Source: an uncultured Alphaproteobacteria bacterium (GTDB lineage: Bacteria; Pseudomonadota; Alphaproteobacteria; HIMB59; GCA-002718135). From it: a DNA stretch of 64,000 nt. The notes beneath the pieces were generated by a model. The model was given only the letters and a program-made list of their open reading frames with translations, ran no database searches and was not told where the DNA came from. The DNA lies in NCBI GenBank assembly GCA_902515745.1, contig CABXWB010000003.1, forward strand, positions 115,407 through 179,406, in the 5' to 3' direction. Below, piece after piece: positions 8,258-17,363 of the stretch. Position 1 is the first letter of the stretch, and every line of letters begins with the position of its first letter. Position numbers and translations under genes: made by a program.

Positions 8258-9360
8258 TCCGGAAAATATAAAATACCACCACTTAAATTTTTTTTCACAC
8301 CTGTAGTATTTTTATTACTTATTTCTAAATTTTTAAATGATCTCATGCCAATATATGCAAACATTTGAGCTTCTACTAAATCACCATTTATTTTATATTT
8401 ATCAATAAGTTCAATTTTTTTATTTAGTTTATTCATTAATATTTCTTTGAGTAATTTATTTTTTCTTCCTCCCCCAGTAAGTAAAATTCTTTCAATCTTA
8501 AATTTTTTATTTTTTAATAATTCTTTAAATCCAATATAAGTCATGTAGTTAGCAGTCATTAGCGCATCATATTTGTTCAATTTAATTAGCTTATTAAAGT
8601 AATTTCTAAAATAATTTCTATCTAATGATTTTGGGAACTTTTTCTTAAAGAATTTATCTTTTTTGAACTTTTCGATTAATTTATTATCAATCTTACCTTT
8701 TCTTGCATAATTTCCATCATTATCAAATTTTTTTTTAAAAAAATAATTGCAAAGATCATCACTTAAGCAATTTGCAGGACCTATATCCGATGATAATAAT
8801 GTTCTTGAAACTACAGTTGAAAAATTTGCTATACCTCCAAGATTTACTATAATTGCTTTTTCCTTAAATTGTTGTATTAAAAACTTATGATAATATGATC
8901 CAATTGGTGCTCCCTGACCACCATTTTTAATATCATTATCTCTTAAATTACTTATAGTTTTAACTTTAAGATTTTTTGCAATTTTGTTTCCATTTCCTAA
9001 TTGTATAGATATTTTATTTGATGGGTCGTGGTAAACAGTCTGTCCACTAATTGATATTAAATCGATATTTTTTTTATTAATTTTTTTTTGTTTCAGAAAT
9101 AAAATTATTTTTTTTTCTAAAATATCTGTAACGAAATTATCTTTTTTTAAAAAATATTCTTTAATTTTATTATTAGTTTTTGGTTTATTTAATATTAGAT
9201 TGTTTATTGTTTTTTGATAATTTTTATCAAATTTATATGATTTTTCACATTTAATTTTTACAAAGTCAGTCCCATTTGTATTAATCAAACTGATATCAAC
9301 TCCATCCATTGATGTGCCTGTCATAACTCCTAAGACATTAAGTTTTGAATTTTTACTCAT
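8254..9360 (-). CDS. anmK: Anhydro-N-acetylmuramic acid kinase
   Basis: A 368-residue sugar kinase that converts 1,6-anhydro-MurNAc released from peptidoglycan into MurNAc-6-phosphate. The N-terminal ATP-binding signature GVMTGTSMDG (residues 11-20), a GGIANFS motif near the middle and a C-terminal LLTGGGRKN segment identify AnmK. In many Proteobacteria it feeds murein recycling with MurQ, which is not in this window. It is very Lys- and Asn-rich, in line with the AT-rich genome, and appears to be a single-gene unit facing away from the intergenic RNA candidate. Confidence 0.92.
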   Translation of the reverse strand: MSKNSKLNVLGVMTGTSMDGVDISLINTNGTDFVKIKCEKSYKFDKNYQKTINNLILNKPKTNNKIKEYFLKKDNFVTDILEKKIILFLKQKKINKKNIDLISISGQTVYHDPSNKISIQLGNGNKIAKNLKVKTISNLRDNDIKNGGQGAPIGSYYHKFLIQQFKEKAIIVNLGGIANFSTVVSRTLLSSDIGPANCLSDDLCNYFFKKKFDNDGNYARKGKIDNKLIEKFKKDKFFKKKFPKSLDRNYFRNYFNKLIKLNKYDALMTANYMTYIGFKELLKNKKFKIERILLTGGGRKNKLLKEILMNKLNKKIELIDKYKINGDLVEAQMFAYIGMRSFKNLEISNKNTTGVKKNLSGGILYFPD

Positions 9361-9445
9361 TTTTAATCAAATTTAATTTTGCACATTTTATTAACAAACA
9401 TATCAACAAAAAAAGATTATTTACTTTTAAAAATACATTTTTTTA

Positions 9446-9474
9446 TTGATTGATTAATAACAAATAGTTAAATT
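9446..9474 (+). promoter_or_regulatory. Candidate sigma-70 promoter for the intergenic RNA
   Basis: TTGATT at 9446-9451 and TAAATT at 9469-9474 are separated by 17 bases, a standard -35/-10 spacing. Transcription would start near 9481 and run through three stem-loops to the terminator at 9563-9596. In such AT-rich sequence promoter-like hexamers arise by chance, so the main support is the downstream RNA structure. Confidence 0.3.
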
Positions 9475-9480
9475 ATTTTT

Positions 9481-9596
9481 AATTATTACACGCAAAGGTA
9501 ATAATCAATTTAATAAAAGGAAACGATTATTAAATTGTATCGGGAGGAAATGCACGATACACAAAAGGGCCTAGCTTGCTGGGTCCTTTTTTTTTT
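9481..9596 (+). ncRNA. Candidate small RNA with three stem-loops
   Basis: About 115 bases between anmK and the deaminase gene hold three consecutive hairpins. Stem 1 is an 11-base perfect inverted repeat (9506-9516 with 9527-9537) with loop AAGGAAACGA. Stem 2 is a 7-base perfect repeat (9536-9542 with 9555-9561) whose 12-base loop is GGAGGAAATGCA. Stem 3 is a GC-rich intrinsic terminator. Stems 1 and 2 share two bases, so they may be alternative or stacked. The loops expose GGA and Shine-Dalgarno-like sequence. I do not recognise a named RNA family. Strand is set by the terminator's T-run. Confidence 0.5.
9563..9596 (+). terminator. Rho-independent terminator of the intergenic RNA
   Basis: AAAAGGGCC (9563-9571) pairs with GGTCCTTTT (9582-9590), including one G-U pair, around a 10-base loop, and is followed by an uninterrupted T-run to 9596. 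It is the strongest intrinsic terminator in the window. It lies too far from anmK, which is on the other strand, to serve that gene. Confidence 0.75.
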
Positions 9597-9640
9597 GTTT
9601 TATGGACAAATTTAATAAATAAACTATCAGATATTTCATA

Positions 9641-10213
9641 ATGATAACAAATTATGAAAGAATTTTAGATATTATTTTGGATGATCTAATCCCATTAACA
9701 AAAATTTCAATTAATGAAGGAAATAAAATATTTGGCGGATTTATTGTTAAAAAATCTGACCTAAGTCTTGTTTGTCTAGGTACAAACCAGGAAATCAAAA
9801 ATCCTTTATTTCACGGAGAAATTTCAACTCTTTTTAATTTATTTGAAAAAAAACTGTTTAATACAAAAGATTATTACTTTATAAGCACACATCAGCCTTG
9901 TTCTATGTGTTTATCAGCTATAACCTGGGCTGGATTTGACAATTTTTACTATTTTTTTTCCTATACCGACACAAAAGAAGGTTTTCATATTCCGCACGAT
10001 CTTAAAATTTTGACGGAGGTATTTAAGATCAAAGATGGTAAATACAATACTAATAATGATTATTGGGAGAGTTTTTCAATTTTATCGGAAATTAAAAGAT
10101 TAGGCATAGAGGGCTCATTATCAGATAAAATTTATCAGATTAGAGAGGAGTACCAAAAAATGTCAAAAATTTATCAAAAATCAAAAATTGATAATAAAAT
10201 TCCTCTAAATTAA
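9641..10213 (+). CDS. Nucleoside/cytidine deaminase-like zinc enzyme
   Basis: A 190-residue protein of the cytidine deaminase fold. The zinc site is visible as HGE (H58, E60) and PCSMC (C87, C90), which is the CMP/dCMP deaminase-type signature. Members deaminate cytosine, guanine, adenosine in tRNA or related compounds; this one is not close enough to TadA or guanine deaminase for me to choose. It is flanked by the small RNA candidate and the glycine riboswitch, so it is probably a single-gene unit. Confidence 0.75.
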   Translation: MITNYERILDIILDDLIPLTKISINEGNKIFGGFIVKKSDLSLVCLGTNQEIKNPLFHGEISTLFNLFEKKLFNTKDYYFISTHQPCSMCLSAITWAGFDNFYYFFSYTDTKEGFHIPHDLKILTEVFKIKDGKYNTNNDYWESFSILSEIKRLGIEGSLSDKIYQIREEYQKMSKIYQKSKIDNKIPLN

Positions 10214-10248
10214 TTGTTAAATTATAAAAATAAGTATAGAAATAATTA

Positions 10249-10386
10249 ACGGGAGATACTGTAATTTCAGAGCCGAAGGAGCAACGACCCGGAAACTCTC
10301 AGGCACAATGGACCGTTAAATAAACTCTGGAAAAGAGCATTTAGCTCTACCGAAGGTGAAAAGCTCTCAGGTAAAAAGACAGAGGG
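10249..10386 (+). promoter_or_regulatory. Tandem glycine riboswitch upstream of gcvT
   Basis: Two consecutive glycine aptamers are readable. Aptamer I (about 10251-10315) has GGGAGA, GCCGAAGGAGCAA, GGAAACTCTCAGGCA and GGACCG. Aptamer II (about 10324-10385) has ACTCTGG, a variable AGAGC/GCTCT stem, ACCGAAGGTG, GCTCTCAGGTA and AGACAGAGG. This is the classic cooperative glycine sensor that switches on glycine cleavage. It ends only a few bases before the GGAGA ribosome-binding site of gcvT and no terminator lies between, so control is probably at translation initiation. Confidence 0.93.
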
Positions 10387-10404
10387 GTGACTTGGAGAAT
10401 TTAT

Positions 10405-11529
10405 TTGAACCAGTTACCAATAGACATTCCACTGAAAAATTTTCATCTAAATAATGGTGCAAAGATATTGCCATTTGCAGGTTTTAATATGCCTATTAAT
10501 TATAAAACTGGAATAATTAATGAACACAAAAACGTTAGAAATCATTCTGGTATTTTTGATGTCAGTCATATGGGACAAATTTTAATTGAAAATAATGAAT
10601 CTTATTTACATAGATTAGAAAAATATATTCCATTACAATTAAAAAAATTAATTAAAAATAGATCGCATTATTCATTTTTGCTCAATAATGATGGTGGTGT
10701 TATTGATGATCTAATTATTTCAAATATTGATATTAAAGATAAGTCATATTTATATATTGTTTATAATGCATCTCGAAAAAAAGAAGACGAAGAAATATTT
10801 ATGTCTTGTGCTCCTAATGCAGAAATAATTTATACAAAAAATTGTTTATTCGCAATCCAAGGGCCTGATTCTATTAAAGTTTTAAAAAATATTATCGATA
10901 TTCCAGATAATATGAATTTTTTTGATATTTTAATAAGTAAATACAATAACAATGAAATAATAATAAGTAGATCAGGTTATACTGGTGAAGATGGTTTTGA
11001 ACTTTCTATTCCAAATGAAATTGCAGAAAATTTAATTACTCATTTACTTAAAAATGAAAATACAATGCTTTGTGGGTTAGGTTCTAGAGATTCATTAAGG
11101 CTCGAAGCTGGATTAAGTTTATATGGTCATGAATTAAATGAAAAAATTACACCAATTGAAGCTGGTTTATCATGGGCTTTAGATAAAGAAAGATTAGAAG
11201 ATGAAAATTTAAATGGAAATAAAGTTTTAACAGATCAATTAAAAAATAAACTATCTAATAAAAAAATAGGTTTAATTTCTACCAGCAAATCAATGCTAAG
11301 AGATGGAATGACATTATTTGATAATAATAATAATGAAATTGGCAAAATTACAAGTGGATGTTTTTCTCCTAATCTAAACAAATCTATTGCTATTGGTTAT
11401 ATAATATCTGAATTCAATACTGATAATCCAATTTTTTGTGAAATTAGAAAAAAATTAGAATTAGTAAAAATTAATAATCTACCTTTTGTAAAAAAAAATT
11501 ATAAAAAAAATGGGAGCGTATATGAGTGA
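10405..11529 (+). CDS. gcvT: Aminomethyltransferase, T protein of glycine cleavage
   Basis: The T protein transfers the methylene group from the lipoyl arm of GcvH to tetrahydrofolate and releases ammonia. The HSGIFDVSHMGQ segment, the SRSGYTGEDGFELS folate-site region and the RLEAGLSLYGHEL region identify GcvT. I choose the TTG at 10405 because GGAGA (10394-10398) lies six bases upstream; a GTG at 10387 would begin directly against the riboswitch and has no ribosome-binding site. The protein is then 374 residues. The 3' end overlaps gcvH by 8 bases. Expression should follow intracellular glycine through the riboswitch. Confidence 0.9.
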   Translation: MNQLPIDIPLKNFHLNNGAKILPFAGFNMPINYKTGIINEHKNVRNHSGIFDVSHMGQILIENNESYLHRLEKYIPLQLKKLIKNRSHYSFLLNNDGGVIDDLIISNIDIKDKSYLYIVYNASRKKEDEEIFMSCAPNAEIIYTKNCLFAIQGPDSIKVLKNIIDIPDNMNFFDILISKYNNNEIIISRSGYTGEDGFELSIPNEIAENLITHLLKNENTMLCGLGSRDSLRLEAGLSLYGHELNEKITPIEAGLSWALDKERLEDENLNGNKVLTDQLKNKLSNKKIGLISTSKSMLRDGMTLFDNNNNEIGKITSGCFSPNLNKSIAIGYIISEFNTDNPIFCEIRKKLELVKINNLPFVKKNYKKNGSVYE

Positions 11530-11893
11530 AAAAAAATACACAAAAGATCATGAATGGGTTTCAATTGAAAATGAAATTGCTACAATTGGTATTAGCAATC
11601 ATGCCCAAGAATCTCTTGGCGATATTGTATTTATTGAATTACCATCAGTTGGAAATTCGGTAAAAGCAAAAGATGAAATATGCGTCGTTGAATCTGTAAA
11701 AGCAGCTTCTGATATTTATGCTCCAATAGATGGTGAAATAATTGAAGTTAATAATAATCTAGAAAATGATGCTGCTATTATTAATCAAGATGCAGAAAAC
11801 GAGGGATGGATTTTTAAAATGAAAATTTCTGATTCAAATCAATATTCTGAACTTATGTCAGAAGATGAGTATAAACAATTTTTGGAACAATAG
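11522..11893 (+). CDS. gcvH: Lipoyl carrier H protein of glycine cleavage
   Basis: A 123-residue lipoyl carrier. The lipoylated lysine is K60 in VVESVKAASD, inside the usual barrel-sandwich fold. The protein opens with KYTKDHEWVS, typical of GcvH. The ATG at 11522 is preferred over the ATG at 11510 because GGGAG lies just before it and the family begins here. It overlaps the gcvT end by 8 bases and is followed immediately by gcvP with no gap. Confidence 0.95.
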   Translation: MSEKKYTKDHEWVSIENEIATIGISNHAQESLGDIVFIELPSVGNSVKAKDEICVVESVKAASDIYAPIDGEIIEVNNNLENDAAIINQDAENEGWIFKMKISDSNQYSELMSEDEYKQFLEQ

Positions 11894-14746
11894 ATGATTG
11901 AAATAGATAAATTTGTTAGCAGACATATAGGACCTAGAAATGAAGATATTGGAGAAATGCTCAAATTAATAAATTGCTCCTCATTAGATGAATTAATTGA
12001 AAAAACTGTACCTAATCATATCATTTTTAAAGATAAACTTAAATTTAGACCTGGTATGTCTGAGGAGTTTAATAAAATTAATACTCAACTTTTATCTTTA
12101 AAAAATAATTTCAAAAAAACTTATATTGGAATGGGTTATTACAACACTATTACTCCTAGTGTTATTTTAAGAAATATTCTTGAAAATCCAGGATGGTACA
12201 CTGCTTACACACCTTATCAACCAGAAGTAAGTCAGGGCAGGTTGGAAATGTTAATGAATTTTCAACAAATGATAATTGATTTGACTGGAATGGATATTGC
12301 AAATGCATCTTTACTTGATGAAAGTACTGCGGCAGCTGAGGCTATGATGATGGCTTTTAAAATTAAAAAAAGTCAAAAGTTTACTTTTTGTATTCAAAAT
12401 AAATGTCATCCACAAACACTATCTGTCTTAAAAACAAGAGCTAAGCCCCTAGGTATAAAAATTATTTTTGATAATCCAGATGATGATACATTTGGTTGTT
12501 TAATTCAAAATCCAGATACATACGGAGAAATTGCAAATCTCAACGATTTAATAAATATAAATAAATCTCACGATGCGTTATCAATCATAGCAGCTGATAT
12601 AATGAGTTTGGTAGTTATGAAATCACCAAAAGATTTTGGAGCTGATATAGTTGTTGGAAGTACTCAAAGATTTGGAGTTCCAATGGGTCTAGGAGGTCCA
12701 CACGCAGCATATTTTGCAACATTAGATGAATATAAAAGAATGATACCCGGAAGACTAATTGGTGTATCAGTTGATCGTACTAATAAAAGATCTTACAGAA
12801 TGGCTCTTCAAACACGTGAGCAACACATTAGAAGGGAAAAAGCTACAAGTAATATATGTACTGCACAGGCTTTATTAGCAATTATATCTGCTTCATATGC
12901 AATATATCATGGTCCAACTAGATTAAAAAATATTGCTGAGGATATTCATTATAAGTCTAGATATCTAAAGAAATCATTAGAGATATTAAATTTTGAAGTA
13001 AAATCTAAAAATTATTTTGATACCTTATTAATAAAAGATACAAAATCTAAATACTGGGTAAATAAATCTATAGACAATGGTATAAATTTTAGATTTGTAA
13101 ATGACGATCATTTTTCTATTTCCTTAGATGAAACTACATCACTACAAGATGTAGATAATTTAATTAAATTTTTTAATGAAAATAATAATGCAATATATGC
13201 AGAAGAAATTGAAAGTAAAATTGAAGATTCGATTTTCAAAAGTGATTTAGATAGAAAAGACAAAATATTAACTCATCCTGTATTTAATATCTATCATTCT
13301 GAAACAGAAATGATGAGATATTTAAAAAAATTAGAAAATAAAGACGTTGCTTTAAATAGATCAATGATACCCCTTGGATCTTGTACTATGAAATTAAATG
13401 CTGCATCTGAAATGCTTCCAATTACTTTACCAGGTTTTTCAAATGCACATCCATTCTTAGAGCCCCATCAACGTGATGGATATAATGAAATGATGAGTGA
13501 ATTAATATCGATGTTAAAAGATATTACTGGTTTTGATGCAGTTTCTCTTCAACCTAATGCTGGAGCGCAAGGTGAGTTTGCTGGTTTATTAGCTATACAA
13601 AAATATCATGAGAAAAACTCAGATACTAAACGAAATATTTGCATAATTCCTAAAAGCGCTCATGGAACTAATCCAGCCAGTGCACAGATGTGTGGTATGG
13701 ATATTTTAATTGTAAACTGTGATGACAAAGGTAATGTAGATTTAACTCACTTAGATAAAAAAATAGAAGAGGCAGGTGATAGACTGTCTGCTTTAATGAT
13801 TACATATCCTTCAACACATGGCGTATTCGAGGAAAGTATTGTTGAGATATGTAAAAAAATTCATGATGCTGGTGGACAAGTTTATCTAGATGGCGCAAAT
13901 TATAATGCAATGGTTGGTATAGCTAAACCAGGTAAATTTGGACCTGATGTATGCCATATGAATCTCCATAAGACATTCTGCATACCTCATGGAGGAGGTG
14001 GGCCTGGAGTTGGGGCTATAGGATTAAAAAAACATTTAGCAAATTTTGCTCCTGGGCATCCTATTTTTAAAAATGAAATAGGTTTAACCAATCAGGAGGC
14101 AGTTTCAGCAGCGCCTTGGGGCAGTGCATCTATTTTACCTATTTCATATTCTTATATTTCTATGATGGGTGACGATGGTTTAAAATTAGCAACTCAAGTA
14201 GCAATATTGAATGCTAATTATATTAAAGAAAGATTAAAAAATTATTACCCTATTTTATATACTGGCAAGAATAATATGGTAGCACATGAATTTATTATTG
14301 ATATGAGGCCGTTTAAACAAGAATTAAATATTTCAGATGAAGATATTGCTAAAAGACTAATTGATTATGGATTTCACGCTCCCACAATGTCTTTTCCAGT
14401 TCCAGGCACTCTGATGATTGAACCAACTGAAAGTGAATCAAAAGAGGAGCTAGATAGATTTTGTGAAGCAATGATTTCTATTAATAATGAAATTTCTATG
14501 ATTAGAGATGGTAAATTTGATAAAGTAGATAATCCTATTAAAAATGCCCCACATACGATAGAGGAGGTATCTTCTGATAATTGGGATCATAAATATACCC
14601 GTAAAGAAGCTGCTTACCCTCATGCTTATTTAATAAATAATAAATACTGGAGTCCTGTTAGTAGAATTGATAATGTATATGGGGATAGAAATTTATTTTG
14701 TGTTTGTCCTCCAATTGATGAATACGAAGAGGCTAAAACTGGATAA
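11894..14746 (+). CDS. gcvP: Glycine dehydrogenase (decarboxylating), P protein
   Basis: A 950-residue single-chain P protein with both halves fused, as in most Proteobacteria; some lineages split it in two. It decarboxylates glycine with PLP and passes the aminomethyl group to GcvH. It opens with FVSRHIGPRNED, typical of the family. The PLP lysine lies in MNLHKTFCIPHGGGGPG near residue 693. It begins directly after the gcvH stop. With gcvT and gcvH it completes the dedicated enzymes; the shared L protein (Lpd) is not in the window. Confidence 0.97.
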   Translation: MIEIDKFVSRHIGPRNEDIGEMLKLINCSSLDELIEKTVPNHIIFKDKLKFRPGMSEEFNKINTQLLSLKNNFKKTYIGMGYYNTITPSVILRNILENPGWYTAYTPYQPEVSQGRLEMLMNFQQMIIDLTGMDIANASLLDESTAAAEAMMMAFKIKKSQKFTFCIQNKCHPQTLSVLKTRAKPLGIKIIFDNPDDDTFGCLIQNPDTYGEIANLNDLININKSHDALSIIAADIMSLVVMKSPKDFGADIVVGSTQRFGVPMGLGGPHAAYFATLDEYKRMIPGRLIGVSVDRTNKRSYRMALQTREQHIRREKATSNICTAQALLAIISASYAIYHGPTRLKNIAEDIHYKSRYLKKSLEILNFEVKSKNYFDTLLIKDTKSKYWVNKSIDNGINFRFVNDDHFSISLDETTSLQDVDNLIKFFNENNNAIYAEEIESKIEDSIFKSDLDRKDKILTHPVFNIYHSETEMMRYLKKLENKDVALNRSMIPLGSCTMKLNAASEMLPITLPGFSNAHPFLEPHQRDGYNEMMSELISMLKDITGFDAVSLQPNAGAQGEFAGLLAIQKYHEKNSDTKRNICIIPKSAHGTNPASAQMCGMDILIVNCDDKGNVDLTHLDKKIEEAGDRLSALMITYPSTHGVFEESIVEICKKIHDAGGQVYLDGANYNAMVGIAKPGKFGPDVCHMNLHKTFCIPHGGGGPGVGAIGLKKHLANFAPGHPIFKNEIGLTNQEAVSAAPWGSASILPISYSYISMMGDDGLKLATQVAILNANYIKERLKNYYPILYTGKNNMVAHEFIIDMRPFKQELNISDEDIAKRLIDYGFHAPTMSFPVPGTLMIEPTESESKEELDRFCEAMISINNEISMIRDGKFDKVDNPIKNAPHTIEEVSSDNWDHKYTRKEAAYPHAYLINNKYWSPVSRIDNVYGDRNLFCVCPPIDEYEEAKTG

Positions 14747-14789
14747 TTACTATTTATCAATAAATTAAAACACAAATTTGATAACAATT

Positions 14790-15818
14790 ATGATTTATAT
14801 TAATCTTATTCTAGTTTTTTTAGTCTTGGTCGCAATCCATGAATACGGACATTATATAGTTGCGAGATGGTTTAAAGCTGAAGTTACTGATTTTTCAATT
14901 GGATTTGGTAAGCCTCTTTTAAAATATACAGATAGAAATGGCACTACATGGAAATTATCTCCAATTCCGTTGGGGGGATATGTAAAAATCAAAGGTCTTG
15001 ATAATATATTTTCTCCAAACCCTAACGATGAACAAGGATCCTTTCAATCCCTTACACTCTTTCAAAAGATATTAGTACTTTTAGCAGGAAGTATTTTTAA
15101 TATTCTTAGTGCGTGGTTTGCTCTTTTCTGCATATTTTTCTTTTTTGGAATTGTTAGTTTAATGCCGATTATTGGATCAGTTAGCGAAAATTCATCAGCA
15201 TTTGAAAATGATCTTAGAGAAGGAGATAGAATACTTGAAATAAATAATATTAGTATTGAAGAGTTTTCTGATATCCCGAAAGCAATTGCAAATAAACAAA
15301 GTATAAATATTTTAATAGAAAGAAATAATCAGATAATTGAAAAAAATTTTGATCTAAAATTTAATAAAGAATTAAATAGGTACATTATCGGAATATCTTC
15401 ACCTCAAAATCCTATTTTTGATAAGTATAATTTAATTGATTCAATAAAAAACTCATCTTTATTTATACCTACATATTATGCTGCTTCTTTTGCATTTCTT
15501 CAACAATCTTATAAAGAAAATACATTAGGAGACCAGTTAGCTGGACCAATAGGGATCGTTAAAAATGCAGATCAAATGATGCTAGATCAGGTTAGAGGAG
15601 TTCTATTTTTATTTATTATTATTTCTTTATTTGTAGGGTTATTTAATTTGCTTCCTATTCCTCTTTTAGATGGTGGTCATATAATGTATTTTATTATTAG
15701 AAGAATTTTTTCAAACTCTCTTCCTGAGTTTATTACAAGAGTTTATTTGGCAGTGGGGATAACAATAATATCTTTTCTCTTTATAGTTGTGACTTACAAC
15801 GATATTTTTTATAAATAA
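14790..15818 (+). CDS. rseP: RseP-type intramembrane zinc metalloprotease
   Basis: A 342-residue site-2 protease. The zinc motif HEYGH is at residues 17-21 in the first membrane helix, a PDZ domain follows in the middle (about 115-200), and the second active-site motif LLDGGH is near the C-terminus. It should cleave membrane-anchored anti-sigma factors or remnant signal peptides in the inner membrane. The ATG at 14790 gives the usual start; an in-frame TTG at 14778 is possible. The usual neighbours dxr and bamA are absent, so this copy is displaced from the common cluster. Confidence 0.88.
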   Translation: MIYINLILVFLVLVAIHEYGHYIVARWFKAEVTDFSIGFGKPLLKYTDRNGTTWKLSPIPLGGYVKIKGLDNIFSPNPNDEQGSFQSLTLFQKILVLLAGSIFNILSAWFALFCIFFFFGIVSLMPIIGSVSENSSAFENDLREGDRILEINNISIEEFSDIPKAIANKQSINILIERNNQIIEKNFDLKFNKELNRYIIGISSPQNPIFDKYNLIDSIKNSSLFIPTYYAASFAFLQQSYKENTLGDQLAGPIGIVKNADQMMLDQVRGVLFLFIIISLFVGLFNLLPIPLLDGGHIMYFIIRRIFSNSLPEFITRVYLAVGITIISFLFIVVTYNDIFYK

Positions 15819-15835
15819 GTTTATTGGGAGATAAA

Positions 15836-16204
15836 ATGACAAATTTTGAAAAAGTAAAAGAATTTATGACAACTTTTGGCCAAGAAGTAAAAACTAGTGC
15901 TGAATTTCCAGAAAATAAAATTGTTGAATTAAGAAAAAAATTGATTGATGAAGAATTTAATGAATTAAAAGATGCTATTAATGATAATGATATCGTTGAA
16001 GTTGCTGATGCATTAACTGATATTTTAGTTGTAACATACGGTGCCGGTGCTGCTTTTGGTATAGATCTAGATAAATGTTTTAACGAAGTTCATCGTAGTA
16101 ATATGAGTAAACTTTCAGAGGAAGGTAAGCCAATTTATAATGAATTTGGTAAAGTTATGAAGGGTCCTAATTATTCACCTCCAGATTTGAAAAAAATAAT
16201 TTAA
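15836..16204 (+). CDS. MazG/HisE-like nucleotide pyrophosphohydrolase
   Basis: A 122-residue all-helical protein of the MazG-like NTP-PPase superfamily. Metal-binding acidic motifs are visible in LIDEEFNELKDA and EVADALTDILVV, the EExxE...ExxD pattern. Similar proteins are annotated as phosphoribosyl-ATP pyrophosphohydrolase-like, but this lacks a his-gene context, so house-cleaning of nucleotides is as likely. GGGAG just before the ATG at 15836 fixes the start. Its last 4 bases overlap the convergent metB-like gene. Confidence 0.75.
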   Translation: MTNFEKVKEFMTTFGQEVKTSAEFPENKIVELRKKLIDEEFNELKDAINDNDIVEVADALTDILVVTYGAGAAFGIDLDKCFNEVHRSNMSKLSEEGKPIYNEFGKVMKGPNYSPPDLKKII

Positions 16205-17361
16205 ATATATTTTAGAGCATCATCTAAAGATTTCTTTAAGTCTGAAATATCTTCAATGCCAATTGAAAGCCTGATTAGGGTATCAGAAATTCCTAATTCA
16301 TCTCTAATTTTTTTATCTATAGATGCATGTGTCATTATAGCTGGATGCTCAATTAAACTTTCAACCCCACCCAAACTTTCTGCTAGTGTAAATATCTGAA
16401 TTGTTTCAAGAAATTTTTTTGCTGAATTAATATCACCCATTAATTCAATTGATAATATTCCTCCAAATCCAGTCATTTGTTTTTTTGCAATTTCATAACT
16501 TGGGTTATTTTCTAATCCAGGGTAAAATACATTTTTAATTTTATGATGTTTTAATAAATAATTAGCAATTTCTAATGCATTATTATTGTGCCTCTCCATT
16601 CTTACAGCAAGTGTCTTAATTGATCGAATTAGTAAATAACAATCAAAGGGGCTGGGAACAGCACCAACTGCATTTTGAATATATTTAATTTTATCAGCTA
16701 AAATTTTATTATCATTTATAATTAATGCACCTCCTATTATATCAGAATGCCCACCAAGATATTTAGTTGACGAATGTATAACAACATCGGCTCCAGAATT
16801 TAATGGTTGCTGATTATAAGGTGATGCAAAAGTATTATCACAGACTATAATGATATTATCATCTTTTAAGCTTTCTCTAATTTTTTTTATATCTATAATT
16901 TTTAGTAATGGGTTAGAGGGTGTCTCAACCCAAATCATTTTTGTATTTTCTTTTAGATGACCTTGCCAATTATTTTCTTTACTAAGATCGGCATATGTTA
17001 CTTCCACATCTTGATTAACAGTTTTAATTTTATCAAATATTCTTCTTGTTCCACCGTAAACATCATCGCTACAAATAATTGAATAATTTTTACCTAAAGC
17101 ATCTGATAATGCAGAAATTGAAGCCATACCTGAGCTAAATGCATAAGCAAATTTACCATCTTCCAATTCAACTAATAACTTTTCTAATATATCTCTTGTT
17201 GGATTTCCTGTTCTTGCATATTCATAAGTAAAGTCACCAGGAGAATTTTGCTTAAAAGTCGATGAAAGATGAATAGGGGGCATTACCGCACCCGTAGTTT
17301 CATCAGCGCCATGACCTGAATGAATTACTTTAGAATTAAATTTTTTATCTTTAGTTTTCAT
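16201..17361 (-). CDS. Trans-sulfuration PLP enzyme (cystathionine gamma-synthase/lyase family)
   Basis: A 386-residue fold-type I enzyme of the Cys/Met metabolism family. The PLP lysine is in VIHSSTKYLGGHSD (K200 from this start). SSGMASI near residue 76 and the ESLGGVESLIEHP region near the C-terminus are typical. Its place after cysE and cysK suggests trans-sulfuration, but gamma-synthase, gamma-lyase and beta-lyase activities cannot be separated by eye. The chosen ATG at 17361 lies outside the upstream gene; an ATG four codons earlier (17373) overlaps the cysK stop. Confidence 0.85.
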   Translation of the reverse strand: MKTKDKKFNSKVIHSGHGADETTGAVMPPIHLSSTFKQNSPGDFTYEYARTGNPTRDILEKLLVELEDGKFAYAFSSGMASISALSDALGKNYSIICSDDVYGGTRRIFDKIKTVNQDVEVTYADLSKENNWQGHLKENTKMIWVETPSNPLLKIIDIKKIRESLKDDNIIIVCDNTFASPYNQQPLNSGADVVIHSSTKYLGGHSDIIGGALIINDNKILADKIKYIQNAVGAVPSPFDCYLLIRSIKTLAVRMERHNNNALEIANYLLKHHKIKNVFYPGLENNPSYEIAKKQMTGFGGILSIELMGDINSAKKFLETIQIFTLAESLGGVESLIEHPAIMTHASIDKKIRDELGISDTLIRLSIGIEDISDLKKSLDDALKYI

Positions 17362-17363
17362 TA

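Noticed and set aside
9550..9617. Short open frame ATG (9550) encoding MHDTQKGLACWVLFFLFYGQI
   Set aside because: It has a GGAGG upstream, but only two bases away, it runs through the terminator stem and T-run, and its composition looks random. The RNA structure explains the sequence better.
10387..10404. GTG at 10387 as the gcvT start
   Set aside because: It begins right at the end of the riboswitch and has no ribosome-binding site, while TTG 10405 has GGAGA six bases upstream.
11510..11521. ATG at 11510 as the gcvH start
   Set aside because: It would add four residues and lies within the GGGAG site that serves the ATG at 11522.
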